Notes: a model not told the origin generated them from the letters alone. A DNA stretch of 64,000 nt from Hyalangium ruber (GCF_034259325.1 NZ_JAXIVS010000020.1:85461-149460); one strand, 5' to 3'. Shown: positions 16,069-24,514, counted from the stretch's first letter. A program made the numbers and translations.

Positions 16069-18663
16069 TCACACCAGGTTCTTGAGGAACCCCAGCCGCT
16101 GAGCGACACGGGTGTCGCCATCGACGCGCAGCTTACCCTTCATGTACAGCTCCCTGGCAGACTCGGGAGCCTTGACCAGCGCCAGCAGCTCCTCGTCCGC
16201 CAGCGTCAGTGTGGCCGCGGGCTCGGCCACGGTCCCCTGCTTCACCGAGCCCGGGGCGGTACGCAGATCCACCACCCAGGCCCCCTCGGGCGAGGTGAGC
16301 TTGAACTGGAGCAGCGCCCCAACTCCCGCCGCTTGATCCGGGCTCTTGGCCAGACGCTCCTGGAGCGCCTGGAAGATGGCGGGAGCGGAGGCCGCGCCCA
16401 TGTTCGGAGCCTCACCCGCCGGCTTGCTCGATACCGGAGCAGGCGCGGCGGAGGCAGAGGCCTCCTTGGGATCGATCTTCTGGAGGAAGTTGAGCTTCTG
16501 CGACGCCATCACGTTGCCGGCGATCTTCAGCTTGCCGCCGAAGTAGAGCTTCTGGGGATCGGCCTTCCCGGAGGTCATCGCCAGGAAGTCGGCATCGGTC
16601 AGCTCCAGCGTGCAGTCGGCCTTGCCCACCGCGCCCTGCGTCACGCTGCCCTGCCCGTTCTTGAGATCCAGCGTCCAGGCGCTGTCCGGCTGGGTGAGCT
16701 TGAAGAGGTAGACGTGAGCCACCTTGCCCACCAGCTCCGGGTGCTTGTCCACGTGGCTCCGGATGGCGGCGAACACCTGCGCGCTGGCGCTGCCCTGTCC
16801 GGACGCGGCGGCGGGCTTGGACTCAGCGGCGGCCTGAGGCGCGGGAGCGGCCTTGGGCAGCTCCGTGTGCAGCTCGATGGCGGCATTGCTGATCACCACC
16901 TTGTCGCGCTCGAGCACCCGGCACCGGAAGACGATCCGGGTGGGCGACTCACGCCACATCTCCGTGCGCAGCGTCTCGCCGGGGAACACGGACTCGGCGA
17001 AGCGGACCTTGATGCTCTTGAAGAAGCGGGCGTCGCCCTCGCGGAAGGCCTTGAGCACGTGGCGCGCCGCGTGGCCGAAGGTACACAGCCCGTGGAGAAT
17101 GGGCTTGGGGAAGCCGAACGCGCTGGCGAACGAGGGATCCGCGTGCAGCGGGTTCCAGTCTCCCGACAGCCGATAGAGGAGCGCCTGGTTCTCGTTCGTC
17201 TTCTCGGTGATGACCTCGTCCGGCGCGCGCTCCGGCGGCACGTTGATGTCGCTGGAGGGCCCTCGGTCCCCACCCCAGCCGCCAGCGCCGCGCACGAACA
17301 CCGTCAGCTCGTTGCGGACCAGCTCCTCGCCCGTGTCCGCGTTGAAGGTGCGGATGTCGGTGACGACCAGGGCGTTCTTGCCCTTGTCGAAGATGTCCTT
17401 GATGCGCCCCTTGTGGCGCAGCTTCGCGTGCGGAGGCAGCGGCCGCAGCAGCTCCGTGTACTGCTCGCCGTGCAGCACGCGGTCCAGCCCGTAGTTCAAC
17501 CCGGGGGCCTGCTTGCCCTCGGCCATGAGCTTGAGCACGGAGTTCACCGCGGGGATGACCGCGTAGGTGGGCAGGGGCATGAAGCCCTCGCCGTGGTTCT
17601 CGTAGACGTAGCGCAGCTCCTTGGCGTCCAGCGGATCGCGCGCCGCGCCCACACCCAGCGCATACAGGGCCAGGTCCCGCTCGTCATACGCGGACGTGGT
17701 GGGCGGGAACTCGTAGCCCAGCGCCGCGTCGACATCGATGAGCTCGTTGCCTCCCCGGCTCTTGGAGCCGAGGTTGTCCATCACCGGCTGCATCGCCGAG
17801 GTGACGTCCTCCGGGTAGGTGGCCTTCTCGAAATCGGTGATGCGCTGCCAGGAGCCCTGGACGAGGTCGGGCGTGACGTTGCGCCCCAGCTTGAAGCTCA
17901 CGCCCTCGGTGCGCTGCCAGCGCAGCTTCGCCATGAAGCCGCCGCCTACCTCGAACAGTCCGCCGTTCTCCTGGCAGCTCTCGTGGGCCAGCACCGCCAC
18001 CAGGGGGCTGACGTACTCGGGCTTGAGGGCCTCGGTCACCTCCTTGGGGAGGATCGTCTCGGTGAGCCGCGAGCCGGCAATGGGAGCGATGACATTGACG
18101 AGGATGTTCTTCTTGCTGCCCTCGGCGGCCAGCGTGCGGGCAAAGCCCACGAGCCCCAGCTTCGCCATGCTGTAGTTGGCCTGGCCGAAGTTGCCGTAGA
18201 TGCCCGCGGCCGAGGAGGTGAAGAGCACGCGCCCATAACCCGCCTCGCGCATGTGGGGCCAGGCGGCGTGGGTGACGCGGAAGGCGCCAAGCAGGTGGAC
18301 GCGGTAGATGAGCTCCCAGTCCTGCTCGCTCATCTTGTGGAAGCTGGTGTCGCGCAGGATGCCGGCGTTGTTGATGACGATGTCCACGCGCTTGAAGTGG
18401 TCGAGCGCGGCCTGGACGATCTTGGCGCCCTCCTCCACCGAGTCGTAGTTGGCCACCGCCTCGCCGCCGGCCGCCTTGATCTCGGCCACCACCTTGTCGG
18501 CAGCCTCCGAGCTCTTGCCCCCGCCCGTGGAAGAGCCTCCGAGATCATTCACCACGACCTTGGCGCCACGGCTGGCAAGCAGCAGCGCGTGGGACCGGCC
18601 CAGCCCCTGGCCAGCACCGGTGACGATTGCGACCCTTCCATCGAAGCGAAGCTCGTTGGCCAT
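16069..18663 (-). CDS. MFE-2-like protein: SDR 3-hydroxyacyl-CoA dehydrogenase, MaoC hydratase and two SCP2 domains
   Basis: An 864-residue multifunctional beta-oxidation enzyme. ATG 18663 is preceded by GGGAGA; an ATG at 18687 is possible but lacks a site. Residues 1-290 are a short-chain dehydrogenase (VAIVTGAGQGLGRS, NNAGIL, YSMAKLGL). Around residues 496-515 the hydratase-2 motif appears (YRLSGDWNPLHADP with LHGLCTFG). Two sterol-carrier-protein-2 domains follow, at about 625-730 and 760-861, joined by Ala/Pro-rich linkers. It would hydrate enoyl-CoA and oxidise the (3R)-hydroxy product, like peroxisomal HSD17B4, which carries one SCP2 domain; two here is unusual. Confidence 0.85.
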   Translation of the reverse strand: MANELRFDGRVAIVTGAGQGLGRSHALLLASRGAKVVVNDLGGSSTGGGKSSEAADKVVAEIKAAGGEAVANYDSVEEGAKIVQAALDHFKRVDIVINNAGILRDTSFHKMSEQDWELIYRVHLLGAFRVTHAAWPHMREAGYGRVLFTSSAAGIYGNFGQANYSMAKLGLVGFARTLAAEGSKKNILVNVIAPIAGSRLTETILPKEVTEALKPEYVSPLVAVLAHESCQENGGLFEVGGGFMAKLRWQRTEGVSFKLGRNVTPDLVQGSWQRITDFEKATYPEDVTSAMQPVMDNLGSKSRGGNELIDVDAALGYEFPPTTSAYDERDLALYALGVGAARDPLDAKELRYVYENHGEGFMPLPTYAVIPAVNSVLKLMAEGKQAPGLNYGLDRVLHGEQYTELLRPLPPHAKLRHKGRIKDIFDKGKNALVVTDIRTFNADTGEELVRNELTVFVRGAGGWGGDRGPSSDINVPPERAPDEVITEKTNENQALLYRLSGDWNPLHADPSFASAFGFPKPILHGLCTFGHAARHVLKAFREGDARFFKSIKVRFAESVFPGETLRTEMWRESPTRIVFRCRVLERDKVVISNAAIELHTELPKAAPAPQAAAESKPAAASGQGSASAQVFAAIRSHVDKHPELVGKVAHVYLFKLTQPDSAWTLDLKNGQGSVTQGAVGKADCTLELTDADFLAMTSGKADPQKLYFGGKLKIAGNVMASQKLNFLQKIDPKEASASAAPAPVSSKPAGEAPNMGAASAPAIFQALQERLAKSPDQAAGVGALLQFKLTSPEGAWVVDLRTAPGSVKQGTVAEPAATLTLADEELLALVKAPESARELYMKGKLRVDGDTRVAQRLGFLKNLV

Positions 18664-18862
18664 TGCGTCTCCCGTTGGAACGTCCATGCGTTCTGACAGC
18701 GCACTGGCCCAGCGTCAACGGGGGGTTGATTCTGGAATCAGGCGGCGTTCCTCCTTCGCGAATTTCACGCGGAGTGCGGAATCTCTCCCTGTACGCCGAC
18801 CCATCTCGACGCCTCCAGTGTCACCCGTCAGGGCTCGGAAACGCCCGTAATCAGGCGGCGGG
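18664..18862. other. Upstream region of the MFE-2-like gene
   Basis: About 200 bp between the dehydrogenase start and the palindromic repeat array. It should hold the operon promoter, but I see no confident -35/-10 pair and no gene. Confidence 0.3.
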
Positions 18863-19099
18863 TCCCAGATATCTGGGAGTGAAGCCACACGCAGCCGACT
18901 GCGCGGCTGGTCCCAGATATCTGGGAGTGAAGCCACATCCTGGCCGGCTGCACGGCTGGTCCTGGATATCCAGGAGTGGAGGCACACCGCGCTGACTGCA
19001 CGGCTGGTCCTAGATATCTGGGAGTGAAGGCACATCCTGGCCGGCTGCGCGGCTGGTACCGGTCATCCAGGAGTGGGCGGCTGGTACCGGTCAACCGGG
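18863..19099. repeat. Array of six related palindromes, four well conserved
   Basis: The palindrome CCCAGATATCTGGG occurs perfectly at 18863-18876 and 18911-18924; variants lie at 18960-18973 (CCTGGATATCCAGG, itself a palindrome), 19008-19021, 19057-19070 and 19086-19099. Spacing is 48, 49, 48, 49 and 29 bp. The DNA between cores is also repeated (GGCTGGT before the core, AGTGAAGSCAC after it). Open frames through it encode only the repeat. It could be a protein-binding array or a decayed repeat element between two divergent or convergent units. It is not a CRISPR array because the spacers are related to each other. Confidence 0.8.
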
Positions 19100-19140
19100 A
19101 CTGGACGGCTGGCGGCGATTCCTGCTTCGCGCCTTTCTGG

Positions 19141-20523
19141 CTACGGGGATTCCGAGGTGGGGGGAGGTCTCAGCCCGAGGACCGGGTAGTAGCAGACGCC
19201 CTTCCACTCGAAGTCGCCCTCGCCACATGGCGGCTTCGAATCTTCAGGCCGCCCCCAACAGCCTCCGTTGATCGCCACCTCGTGCTTCCGACAAGGGGGC
19301 CGTGACTGTCCTGGGAACGGCGTCTTCGGTACCTCGACGCCGACTGCCCCCCGTCGGGGTGCGGGGCTCTCCACGTTGGCGCTGACTGAGCGCGCGTCCT
19401 TGGCGAGGCCCGAAGTGCCCGCCTCCTCCATACCTCCCTCGGACGGCACCACCGGCTGCCGCCGCGCCGTCCACCACACAGCGAGAGACACGGCAGCAAG
19501 AACGCCTACCGCCACGGCGAGCCTCGGCCTCCGGCCATGCGCGGGCTGCCTCGTGCCCGAGGAGTCAGTACGCGCCAGGGCACCCAGCGCTGAGCGTTGG
19601 GTGAAGGGCAGATCCGCCTCGGGTCCCGCCGATTCCGCTGCGTGTTCGAGCGCCTGGGCCAACTCCGCAGCGCTGCCCCGGGCCGAAGGTTCCTCCGAGA
19701 GCATCTGGCGGATGAGTCCCGCCAGGTCCGGGGACAGCGCAGCCGAAACCTCGGCCGACCCGGACACGGAACCGGTCGTGGGCACGTCATCCACTTCTGC
19801 CTCGGGCGCTCCTCCGGGAGGCGGATAACTGCCAGTCACGAGGCGATAGGCTGTCACGCCCAGCGCGTACACGTCATCCGCAGGGCCCGGCTCATAGGAG
19901 AGCCCGCGCTGGCGCCAGTAGCGCCACTGAAAGCGCAGCGCCTCGATGCTGCGGTAGGGAGGCGTTCCGGGAGGCAGCACCTCGCGCGTGAGCGTGCGAG
20001 CCCCGAGAAAGTCCCCTGCTCCGAAATCCAGGAGCACCGCCCACGCATCCTCGGGCCGTATCCGCACGTTGGCGCCCTTCACATCCCGATGCACGCCGTC
20101 CACTCCATGCGTGGCCTTCAGCGCCCGAGCCACCTGGGCCAGCACCCGCATTACCTGCCGCGAGCTGAGGTTGCGCCCTTCGGCCCAATCATACAGCGGC
20201 ACGCCCTGCACCCACTCCATGACGAGGAAGGGGAAAGAGCCCGCCGGATGGGCCCACAACCCACAGTCCCGTAGGCGTGGCACATGGGGATGATCGCGGA
20301 GGCGCGAGAGCAGTTCCACCTCGCGCTCGAAGCGCGGATCCATCGGGTGCAGGGCCAGCTTCAGTGCGCAAGGCGCGGCACCGCCTGCCCCCATAGGCTC
20401 GACGCGGTAGACCGCCCCGAAGGCGCCCTTCCCGCACAGTTCCAGCACTCGCCAGGCCCCTACCTCCGTCCCTGATGGGAGGTTGGAGGGTTCCAGCTCG
20501 CAAACGGTCCAGCGTGGCGCCAT
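19141..20523 (-). CDS. Ser/Thr protein kinase with one membrane segment
   Basis: A 460-residue eukaryotic-type (PknB-family) kinase. The glycine loop is GKGAFGAVY, the ATP lysine is in CALKLAL, the catalytic loop is VHRDVKGAN and the metal site is LLDFGAGDF; GTPPYRSIEAL replaces the usual APE region. After the kinase domain comes a linker, then a transmembrane segment (LAVAVGVLAAVSLAVWW) at about residues 338-354, and a short extracytoplasmic tail with four cysteines (PPCRKHEV, GGCWG, PPCGEG, GVCYYP). Such small Cys tails are frequent on myxobacterial kinases. GGAGCC precedes ATG 20523. The signal sensed is unknown. Confidence 0.9.
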   Translation of the reverse strand: MAPRWTVCELEPSNLPSGTEVGAWRVLELCGKGAFGAVYRVEPMGAGGAAPCALKLALHPMDPRFEREVELLSRLRDHPHVPRLRDCGLWAHPAGSFPFLVMEWVQGVPLYDWAEGRNLSSRQVMRVLAQVARALKATHGVDGVHRDVKGANVRIRPEDAWAVLLDFGAGDFLGARTLTREVLPPGTPPYRSIEALRFQWRYWRQRGLSYEPGPADDVYALGVTAYRLVTGSYPPPGGAPEAEVDDVPTTGSVSGSAEVSAALSPDLAGLIRQMLSEEPSARGSAAELAQALEHAAESAGPEADLPFTQRSALGALARTDSSGTRQPAHGRRPRLAVAVGVLAAVSLAVWWTARRQPVVPSEGGMEEAGTSGLAKDARSVSANVESPAPRRGAVGVEVPKTPFPGQSRPPCRKHEVAINGGCWGRPEDSKPPCGEGDFEWKGVCYYPVLGLRPPPTSESP

Positions 20524-20566
20524 CGGCTCCTCTCGGAGGTGACACCCTGCCTCCGCTCGACCCAGC

Positions 20567-20800
20567 CTACCTCAGCGGTAGCCAGGCGCGCACCCACCTC
20601 GAACATGGGGCAGAGGAGCTATTGATACACCCGCACTTCGCGGGAGGCGGCATGGCGAGCAACTGCTGCTCCCACGTGTAGCTGGTGCCGACCACGCCCA
20701 TATGGTCCACGAGGAGCTGGGCGGCGCCGGAAAGGGTGGCTGTGCGCGACCAGTCCCGCTGGAGCTCGCGTGCGAAAGGCCACTGGAACGAGCGCCACAC
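20567..20800 (-). CDS. Possible small protein, 77 aa
   Basis: GTG 20800 starts four bases after the stop of the upstream gene on the same strand. The first 45 codons are strongly GC-rich at third positions (FARELQRDWSRTATLSGAAQ and onward), which suggests real coding DNA; the last 20 residues look less coding (CGCINSSSAPC). I do not recognise it. It may be the last gene of the operon running down from 22675, or a decayed gene remnant. No domain, signal or membrane segment is visible. Confidence 0.35.
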   Translation of the reverse strand: MWRSFQWPFARELQRDWSRTATLSGAAQLLVDHMGVVGTSYTWEQQLLAMPPPAKCGCINSSSAPCSRWVRAWLPLR

Positions 20801-20804
20801 CCGC

Positions 20805-21968
20805 TCAACCGCTCAAGAGCGCCGCACGCGCCGACTCGAATTCTTCGTACAAACAGTCCCTGGGAATCCCCGCCTCCCCCAGGTGACGCGCCGCCGGAGC
20901 GTTCACCCACCACACCGTGCGCCCCATGCGCGCGTGGAACCGCGCGAAGAGCGGATGCAGCAACGTGCCCATCCCCTCCGAGTTGGAGAGATCCATCAGG
21001 ACCGGCTCGCCTGGGCCCACCGAGTCGAAGAGCGATTGGAGCGCCTCCAGATGGTACGAGGACAGCCCTCCGAAGAGCCGGATGCGCCGGGGCGTCTCCT
21101 CGAACACCTTCACGGGCAATTCCGAACTGACATACCCGAATACCTGCTCCAGGTACTCCACGGTGGCTGGCACCTGGGCCACATCCATGGCCAGCCGGAA
21201 CAGCGCCATCACGAAACCGTGCTGCCGGGGGGAGCTGTCCGGACTGGGGCTCCAGGCGAAGAACCGGTGGTTGCCCCGCGCTTCCTGGACGAGGCACTCC
21301 AGGGAGATTCCATCCAGGCCCAGCGATGACACATCCGGAATGCCCAGCGGGTCCAGGGCGGTGACTTCCTCGAGGAACTGGAGTCCCCTCGCGTTGGGAA
21401 CATCCACGGTCTCCGCAGTCGAAGGTCCGCAGGCGATGGACACGGCACTGCCTGCCGGGCCGAAGGTCGCGAGGATGTGGCCCTTGTCGTCAAAGGAGGG
21501 GGAAAGGCGGACGCAATAGCCCGTCATCCCCGAGCCGGGACGAGGAAGCCTCACCCGGGGCCTGTCCTCTCCTCGAGACCGCACATCCACCGTGAAGCCG
21601 CGCGCCTCTGCCTCCTTGCGAAGCTCCCGTGCCGCAGGCTCGGACAGGCCGTCGAGCTTCCACTCCGCCCCTCTTCCAAGCTGCTGGCGCACCTCGGAGA
21701 TGGACTCCTGACGGAAGCTGGGAATGAACTGCTTCAGGAGGGCAGCCTCCTTCAGGGAGGCGGTTCCCCCAGCCCAGCGAATGATGAGGCGCCAGCCTGA
21801 GGCAAAGGGCAACCCGAAGGCCGAGTCGGCGTCAGGCGCCAGCATCACGTAGTCACACGAGAGGCAGGGGAAGGAGACGCTTACCGTGGGAGACCCCCAC
21901 TCCATCCAGGCCTCTCCGAAGAGGCCTCCACAGCGGGGACATCTCGACTCTTCCGTTGGCTTCTCCAT
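20805..21968 (-). CDS. Unknown zinc-ribbon protein with L7/L12-C-like and STAS-like parts
   Basis: A 387-residue protein from ATG 21968 (an upstream in-frame start would add 28 low-complexity residues). It opens with a zinc ribbon (CPRCGG ... CLSCDY). Around residues 100-145 the pattern ISEVRQQLGRG ... LSEPAARELRKEAEARGFTVDV resembles the C-terminal domain of ribosomal protein L7/L12. Near the C-terminus GEPVLMDLSNSEGMGTLLHP followed by GRTVWWVNAP resembles a STAS domain, a fold used in anti-sigma antagonists. These are visual resemblances only. It appears to follow the 192-residue gene in one operon (19-bp gap). Possible roles include signalling or immunity to a contact-dependent toxin. Confidence 0.6.
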   Translation of the reverse strand: MEKPTEESRCPRCGGLFGEAWMEWGSPTVSVSFPCLSCDYVMLAPDADSAFGLPFASGWRLIIRWAGGTASLKEAALLKQFIPSFRQESISEVRQQLGRGAEWKLDGLSEPAARELRKEAEARGFTVDVRSRGEDRPRVRLPRPGSGMTGYCVRLSPSFDDKGHILATFGPAGSAVSIACGPSTAETVDVPNARGLQFLEEVTALDPLGIPDVSSLGLDGISLECLVQEARGNHRFFAWSPSPDSSPRQHGFVMALFRLAMDVAQVPATVEYLEQVFGYVSSELPVKVFEETPRRIRLFGGLSSYHLEALQSLFDSVGPGEPVLMDLSNSEGMGTLLHPLFARFHARMGRTVWWVNAPAARHLGEAGIPRDCLYEEFESARAALLSG

Positions 21969-21987
21969 GCTTGAGGATCCGGAGTGA

Positions 21988-22566
21988 CTACCAGAGCCGA
22001 TCCGTGAAGAGGCAGTGGATGAGCTGGGCGCGACCCAAATCCAGGTTTCCAACTTGGATGTCTGGTACTGGCGTGAAGAGAAGCTCGTTGGACAGCCTTG
22101 AGGTCCCCAACACGGCCTGTGCGAGCGAACTCAATCGAGCCTCCAATGATTGATATTCGGGTGGAAGTGGCGCATGCCAGAGCCGCTGTTCAACGACGTG
22201 TTTGCTTTCGATTCGTTGGAAGGACGCGTAGATATGGTGAACAGGCGCCAGGATGCTGACGAGAAGTACCACGGCTTTTTGCTCGGGCGCACCCACGGGG
22301 GAGTCCGCGAGCGAAACTCGAACACAGCGGCAGGGATCGTAAAGCAGAGAGGGGAGTTCCCAGACGCTACATCCGGGCAGCTCCTCATGGATGCGTTGGA
22401 GGAGCGTATTCCATGCGCTGCTCTCCTCTTGGGCTGCTTTCCTGAGTTCGCGCAGTCTTAGCGCTTCTGCCTGTGAGTCGTAACGTGCGTCCGTGGTGTG
22501 AACATTCCTAGGGTAGAAGTGGTGGATCAGGTCCAGCAGGCGGGTGGCAGTGAGCGACGTACTCAT
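21988..22566 (-). CDS. Unknown protein, 192 aa
   Basis: Read from ATG 22566 with GGGGAGA upstream. No domain is recognised. The sequence has an N-terminal helical region (RLLDLIHHFYPRN), a middle Cys pair (YDPCRCVRVSLAD) and a strand-rich stretch (KAVVLLVSILAPVHHIYASF). Size, pI-neutral composition and position after a tiny lipoprotein gene are like immunity-type genes in myxobacterial toxin operons, but there is no toxin domain here. Part of the same-strand run 22675 to 20567. Confidence 0.6.
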   Translation of the reverse strand: MSTSLTATRLLDLIHHFYPRNVHTTDARYDSQAEALRLRELRKAAQEESSAWNTLLQRIHEELPGCSVWELPSLLYDPCRCVRVSLADSPVGAPEQKAVVLLVSILAPVHHIYASFQRIESKHVVEQRLWHAPLPPEYQSLEARLSSLAQAVLGTSRLSNELLFTPVPDIQVGNLDLGRAQLIHCLFTDRLW

Positions 22567-22585
22567 GGAATCGTCTCCCCTGGCA

Positions 22586-22675
22586 TTACCTGTTGCCAAT
22601 GGTGGCGCAGGCCCCCAACACGAGGGAGGCGACCATGAGAGCGACTGTTCTCAGCATGCGCTTCCAGTGAGTCAT
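22586..22675 (-). CDS. Very small lipoprotein, 29 aa
   Basis: From ATG 22675 the frame encodes MTHWKRMLRTVALMV followed by ASLVLGAC-ATIGNR and a stop. It is a complete lipoprotein signal peptide (basic N-terminus, hydrophobic core, lipobox LGAC) with only six residues after the lipidated Cys. The next gene starts 19 bp later with its own ribosome site. It may be a mini-lipoprotein, or the remaining front end of a lipoprotein toxin of the SitA kind whose body has been lost. Confidence 0.45.
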   Translation of the reverse strand: MTHWKRMLRTVALMVASLVLGACATIGNR

Positions 22676-22768
22676 GACGCTGGGATGGCCAGTTCCCCGA
22701 GGCGAGTGCCGCCCCAGCATATCTCTCCCGAATCGCTTCCCGAATCCTGGATGCACATGGCGGAGAGG

Positions 22769-22774
22769 TATGCT
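22769..22774 (+). promoter_or_regulatory. -10-like box close to a start codon
   Basis: TATGCT ends eight bases before ATG 22783 with no Shine-Dalgarno sequence between. This is a candidate leaderless promoter. Confidence 0.35.
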
Positions 22775-22782
22775 CACGGCCC

Positions 22783-23553
22783 ATGAACCTCGACCGCGCA
22801 CTCCTGAAGCGCACGTGGATCGCCGGGTGTGCCCTGGCCCTGGTGAGCCTGTCGAGCCTGGCCGCACCGCCCCTCGAGGCGCGCACGGTGCGCTTCGCGG
22901 GCACGGACTTCCATGTCGTCACCGTGGACCTCGATCGCGCCTCGCTGCGGCTGCTCCGCCAGGATGACAAGGGCCAGGAGCTGAAGACCTTCGCGGCGCT
23001 GGAGGCCTGGCTCGCGCGGCGAGGCGAGCGTCTCCTGGCCGCCACCAACGCAGGCATCTTCGAGCCAGGCGAGGTGCCAACCGGCCTCTTCATCCAGGAG
23101 GGCCGCGAGCTGGCGCCGCTCAACCTTCGAGACGGCAAGGGCAACTTCTACTGGAAGCCCAACGGCGTCTTCCTGCTCGGCCCACAGGGCGCGGCGGTGC
23201 TCGAGGCCTCGCGCTTTCGGCCCGAGAGCGGAGCGAAACAGGCGACGCAGTCCGGACCGCTGCTGCTCGCGGAGGGCAAGGTGCATCCGGGCTTCGCCAG
23301 CTCGAAGGGCCTGGCCACCCGGAGCGGCGTGGGCGTGGATGCCCGCTCCCCCCGCCGTGTGTACCTCGTCCTGTCCCAAGAGCCGGTACGGCTGGCGACG
23401 TTCGCCGCGCTCTTCCAGACTCAGCTCGGATGCACCGACGCGCTCTACATGGACGGCAACATCTCCCGGCTGTATCCGCCCGCGCTCCAGGGAGGAGTCA
23501 CGGATACGGGCGGAGCGTTCAGCGGGTTCCTCGCCGTCGTCGAGAAGAAGTAG
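22783..23553 (+). CDS. Secreted phosphodiester glycosidase-family protein
   Basis: A 256-residue exported protein with a signal peptide (WIAGCALALVSLSSLAAPPLEA). The mature part matches the NAGPA/DUF2233 family: TFAALEAWLARRGERLLAATNAGIF, then NLRDGKGNFYWKPNGVFLL, ATQSGPLLL, TRSGVGVD and LYMDGNISRLY. Relatives remove N-acetylglucosamine from phosphodiesters or act on cell-wall phosphoglycans. The conserved TNAGIF, NG and DG blocks are present. It should act in the periplasm. The 3' end overlaps the convergent gene by 35 bp. Confidence 0.8.
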   Translation: MNLDRALLKRTWIAGCALALVSLSSLAAPPLEARTVRFAGTDFHVVTVDLDRASLRLLRQDDKGQELKTFAALEAWLARRGERLLAATNAGIFEPGEVPTGLFIQEGRELAPLNLRDGKGNFYWKPNGVFLLGPQGAAVLEASRFRPESGAKQATQSGPLLLAEGKVHPGFASSKGLATRSGVGVDARSPRRVYLVLSQEPVRLATFAALFQTQLGCTDALYMDGNISRLYPPALQGGVTDTGGAFSGFLAVVEKK

Positions 23554-24112
23554 CGTCCGTCTCCCACGCCTCGGGCCGCACCGCGTGGTGCTCCTCCACC
23601 CACCGCCGGGCCTCCGCGAGCGTGGTCTTCAAGCGCGCCTCAGGGCCGGCGGTCAGGCAACGGCCATTCACCACGCGCGAGCCGAAGTGGTAGCGCACGA
23701 AGTGGAGCGGCTTCGGGGCGTACTGGACCACCTCAATCCGTTCGAGTGGAAGCTGCCGGGCCGTGAGCCGCACCCGCGCACGCACGACGGGGCGGAGCTT
23801 TCGGTAGGCCTCGACCAGCTCGAAGAAGTGCTCCGCCGCGGCCTGCTCGTCCTTCGTATGGCTCGTGATGGCATGAGCCCACCCCAGCGAGAGCGACCAG
23901 GACCGGTACCTGTAGCGCAGCCAGGTACTGAAGTGAGAGGTCATCTCGGGAACGTCCTCGTGAATCGCATGCACCGCCAGCCCAGCGTAATAGCCGTAGA
24001 CCATGTTCTCGAGCTGCCCGAGGCGTGAGAAGAACATGCTGGGGCGGAGCCGCACCTGCTCCAACCAGTCGAAGATGTGACGCAACTGGGGCGGGGGGTA
24101 CGTCTTGGGCAT
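23519..24112 (-). CDS. Unknown protein with RPxMFF motif, 197 aa
   Basis: Read from ATG 24112, which has GGAGGA immediately upstream; a start at 24127 is less well placed. The N-terminus LRHIFDWLEQVRLRPSMFF, followed by ENMVYGYYAGLAVHAIHEDVPEM, resembles a family of small unknown proteins in which a helix ending in RPxMxx precedes a conserved GY..A..H segment. The C-terminus is very Arg-rich (SSRRRRGTR). No signal peptide. It converges on the glycosidase gene with a 35-bp overlap. Function unknown. Confidence 0.65.
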   Translation of the reverse strand: MPKTYPPPQLRHIFDWLEQVRLRPSMFFSRLGQLENMVYGYYAGLAVHAIHEDVPEMTSHFSTWLRYRYRSWSLSLGWAHAITSHTKDEQAAAEHFFELVEAYRKLRPVVRARVRLTARQLPLERIEVVQYAPKPLHFVRYHFGSRVVNGRCLTAGPEARLKTTLAEARRWVEEHHAVRPEAWETDATSSRRRRGTR

Positions 24113-24144
24113 CGCTCCTCCGGACATGCGCTTCGGCAGCGGAT

Positions 24145-24150
24145 TATATT
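24145..24150 (+). promoter_or_regulatory. Candidate -10 box
   Basis: TATATT stands out in GC-rich DNA 50 bp before the YCII gene. It is a good match to a housekeeping -10 element; a -35 element is not obvious. Confidence 0.3.
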
Positions 24151-24199
24151 TTCGGCGTGCCTGGCACCCTACGCCTTCGCGCACGCAAGGATCGACCTC

Positions 24200-24514
24200 A
24201 TGCCCTCCAGCCACTTCTTCGTTCGCCTTGTCGCCCATCGTCCCAACTTCGCGATGTCCATGACCGCTGACGAGCAGGCCGCGATGCGCGCGCATACCGA
24301 GTTCCTCCTGGGCCAGCTCACGGCCGGCAAGCTCGTCGTGGCGGGCCCGGTGATGGACCCCACGGGCGTCTTCGGAATGGGCGTGTTCGAGGCGGAGTCG
24401 ATCGACGAGGTCCGCCGCCTCCTGGAGAGCGATCCCGCCAAGGCGATTGGGCGCCACGAGGTCTCTCCCATGGGGCCGACCATCGCCCGCTCCGCGCGTC
24501 CCTCGGGCTCCTGA
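24200..24514 (+). CDS. YCII-related domain protein
   Basis: A 104-residue protein of the YCII fold, recognised by HFFVRLVAHRPNFAMSMTADEQAAM near the N-terminus, the conserved His in RAHTEFLL, the GKLVVAGPV strand and a C-terminal VRRLLESDPAKAIGRHEV region. YCII proteins are small ferredoxin-like enzymes or stress proteins, and few have a known reaction. It lies 43 bp before the aldo-keto reductase gene on the same strand and is probably co-transcribed with it. Confidence 0.8.
   Translation: MPSSHFFVRLVAHRPNFAMSMTADEQAAMRAHTEFLLGQLTAGKLVVAGPVMDPTGVFGMGVFEAESIDEVRRLLESDPAKAIGRHEVSPMGPTIARSARPSGS

Noticed and set aside
14911..18696. Plus-strand open frame of about 1,260 codons
   Set aside because: It is antisense to the thiolase and MFE-2-like genes, whose family motifs are unambiguous; long antisense frames are normal at 70% GC.
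18828..19094. Minus-strand open frame of 88 codons across the palindromes
   Set aside because: It only translates the repeat (HSQISGTSRAV and similar) and has no ribosome site.
18863..19099. CRISPR array
   Set aside because: The cores are palindromes of 14 bp and the intervals are copies of each other, not unique spacers; no cas genes are present.
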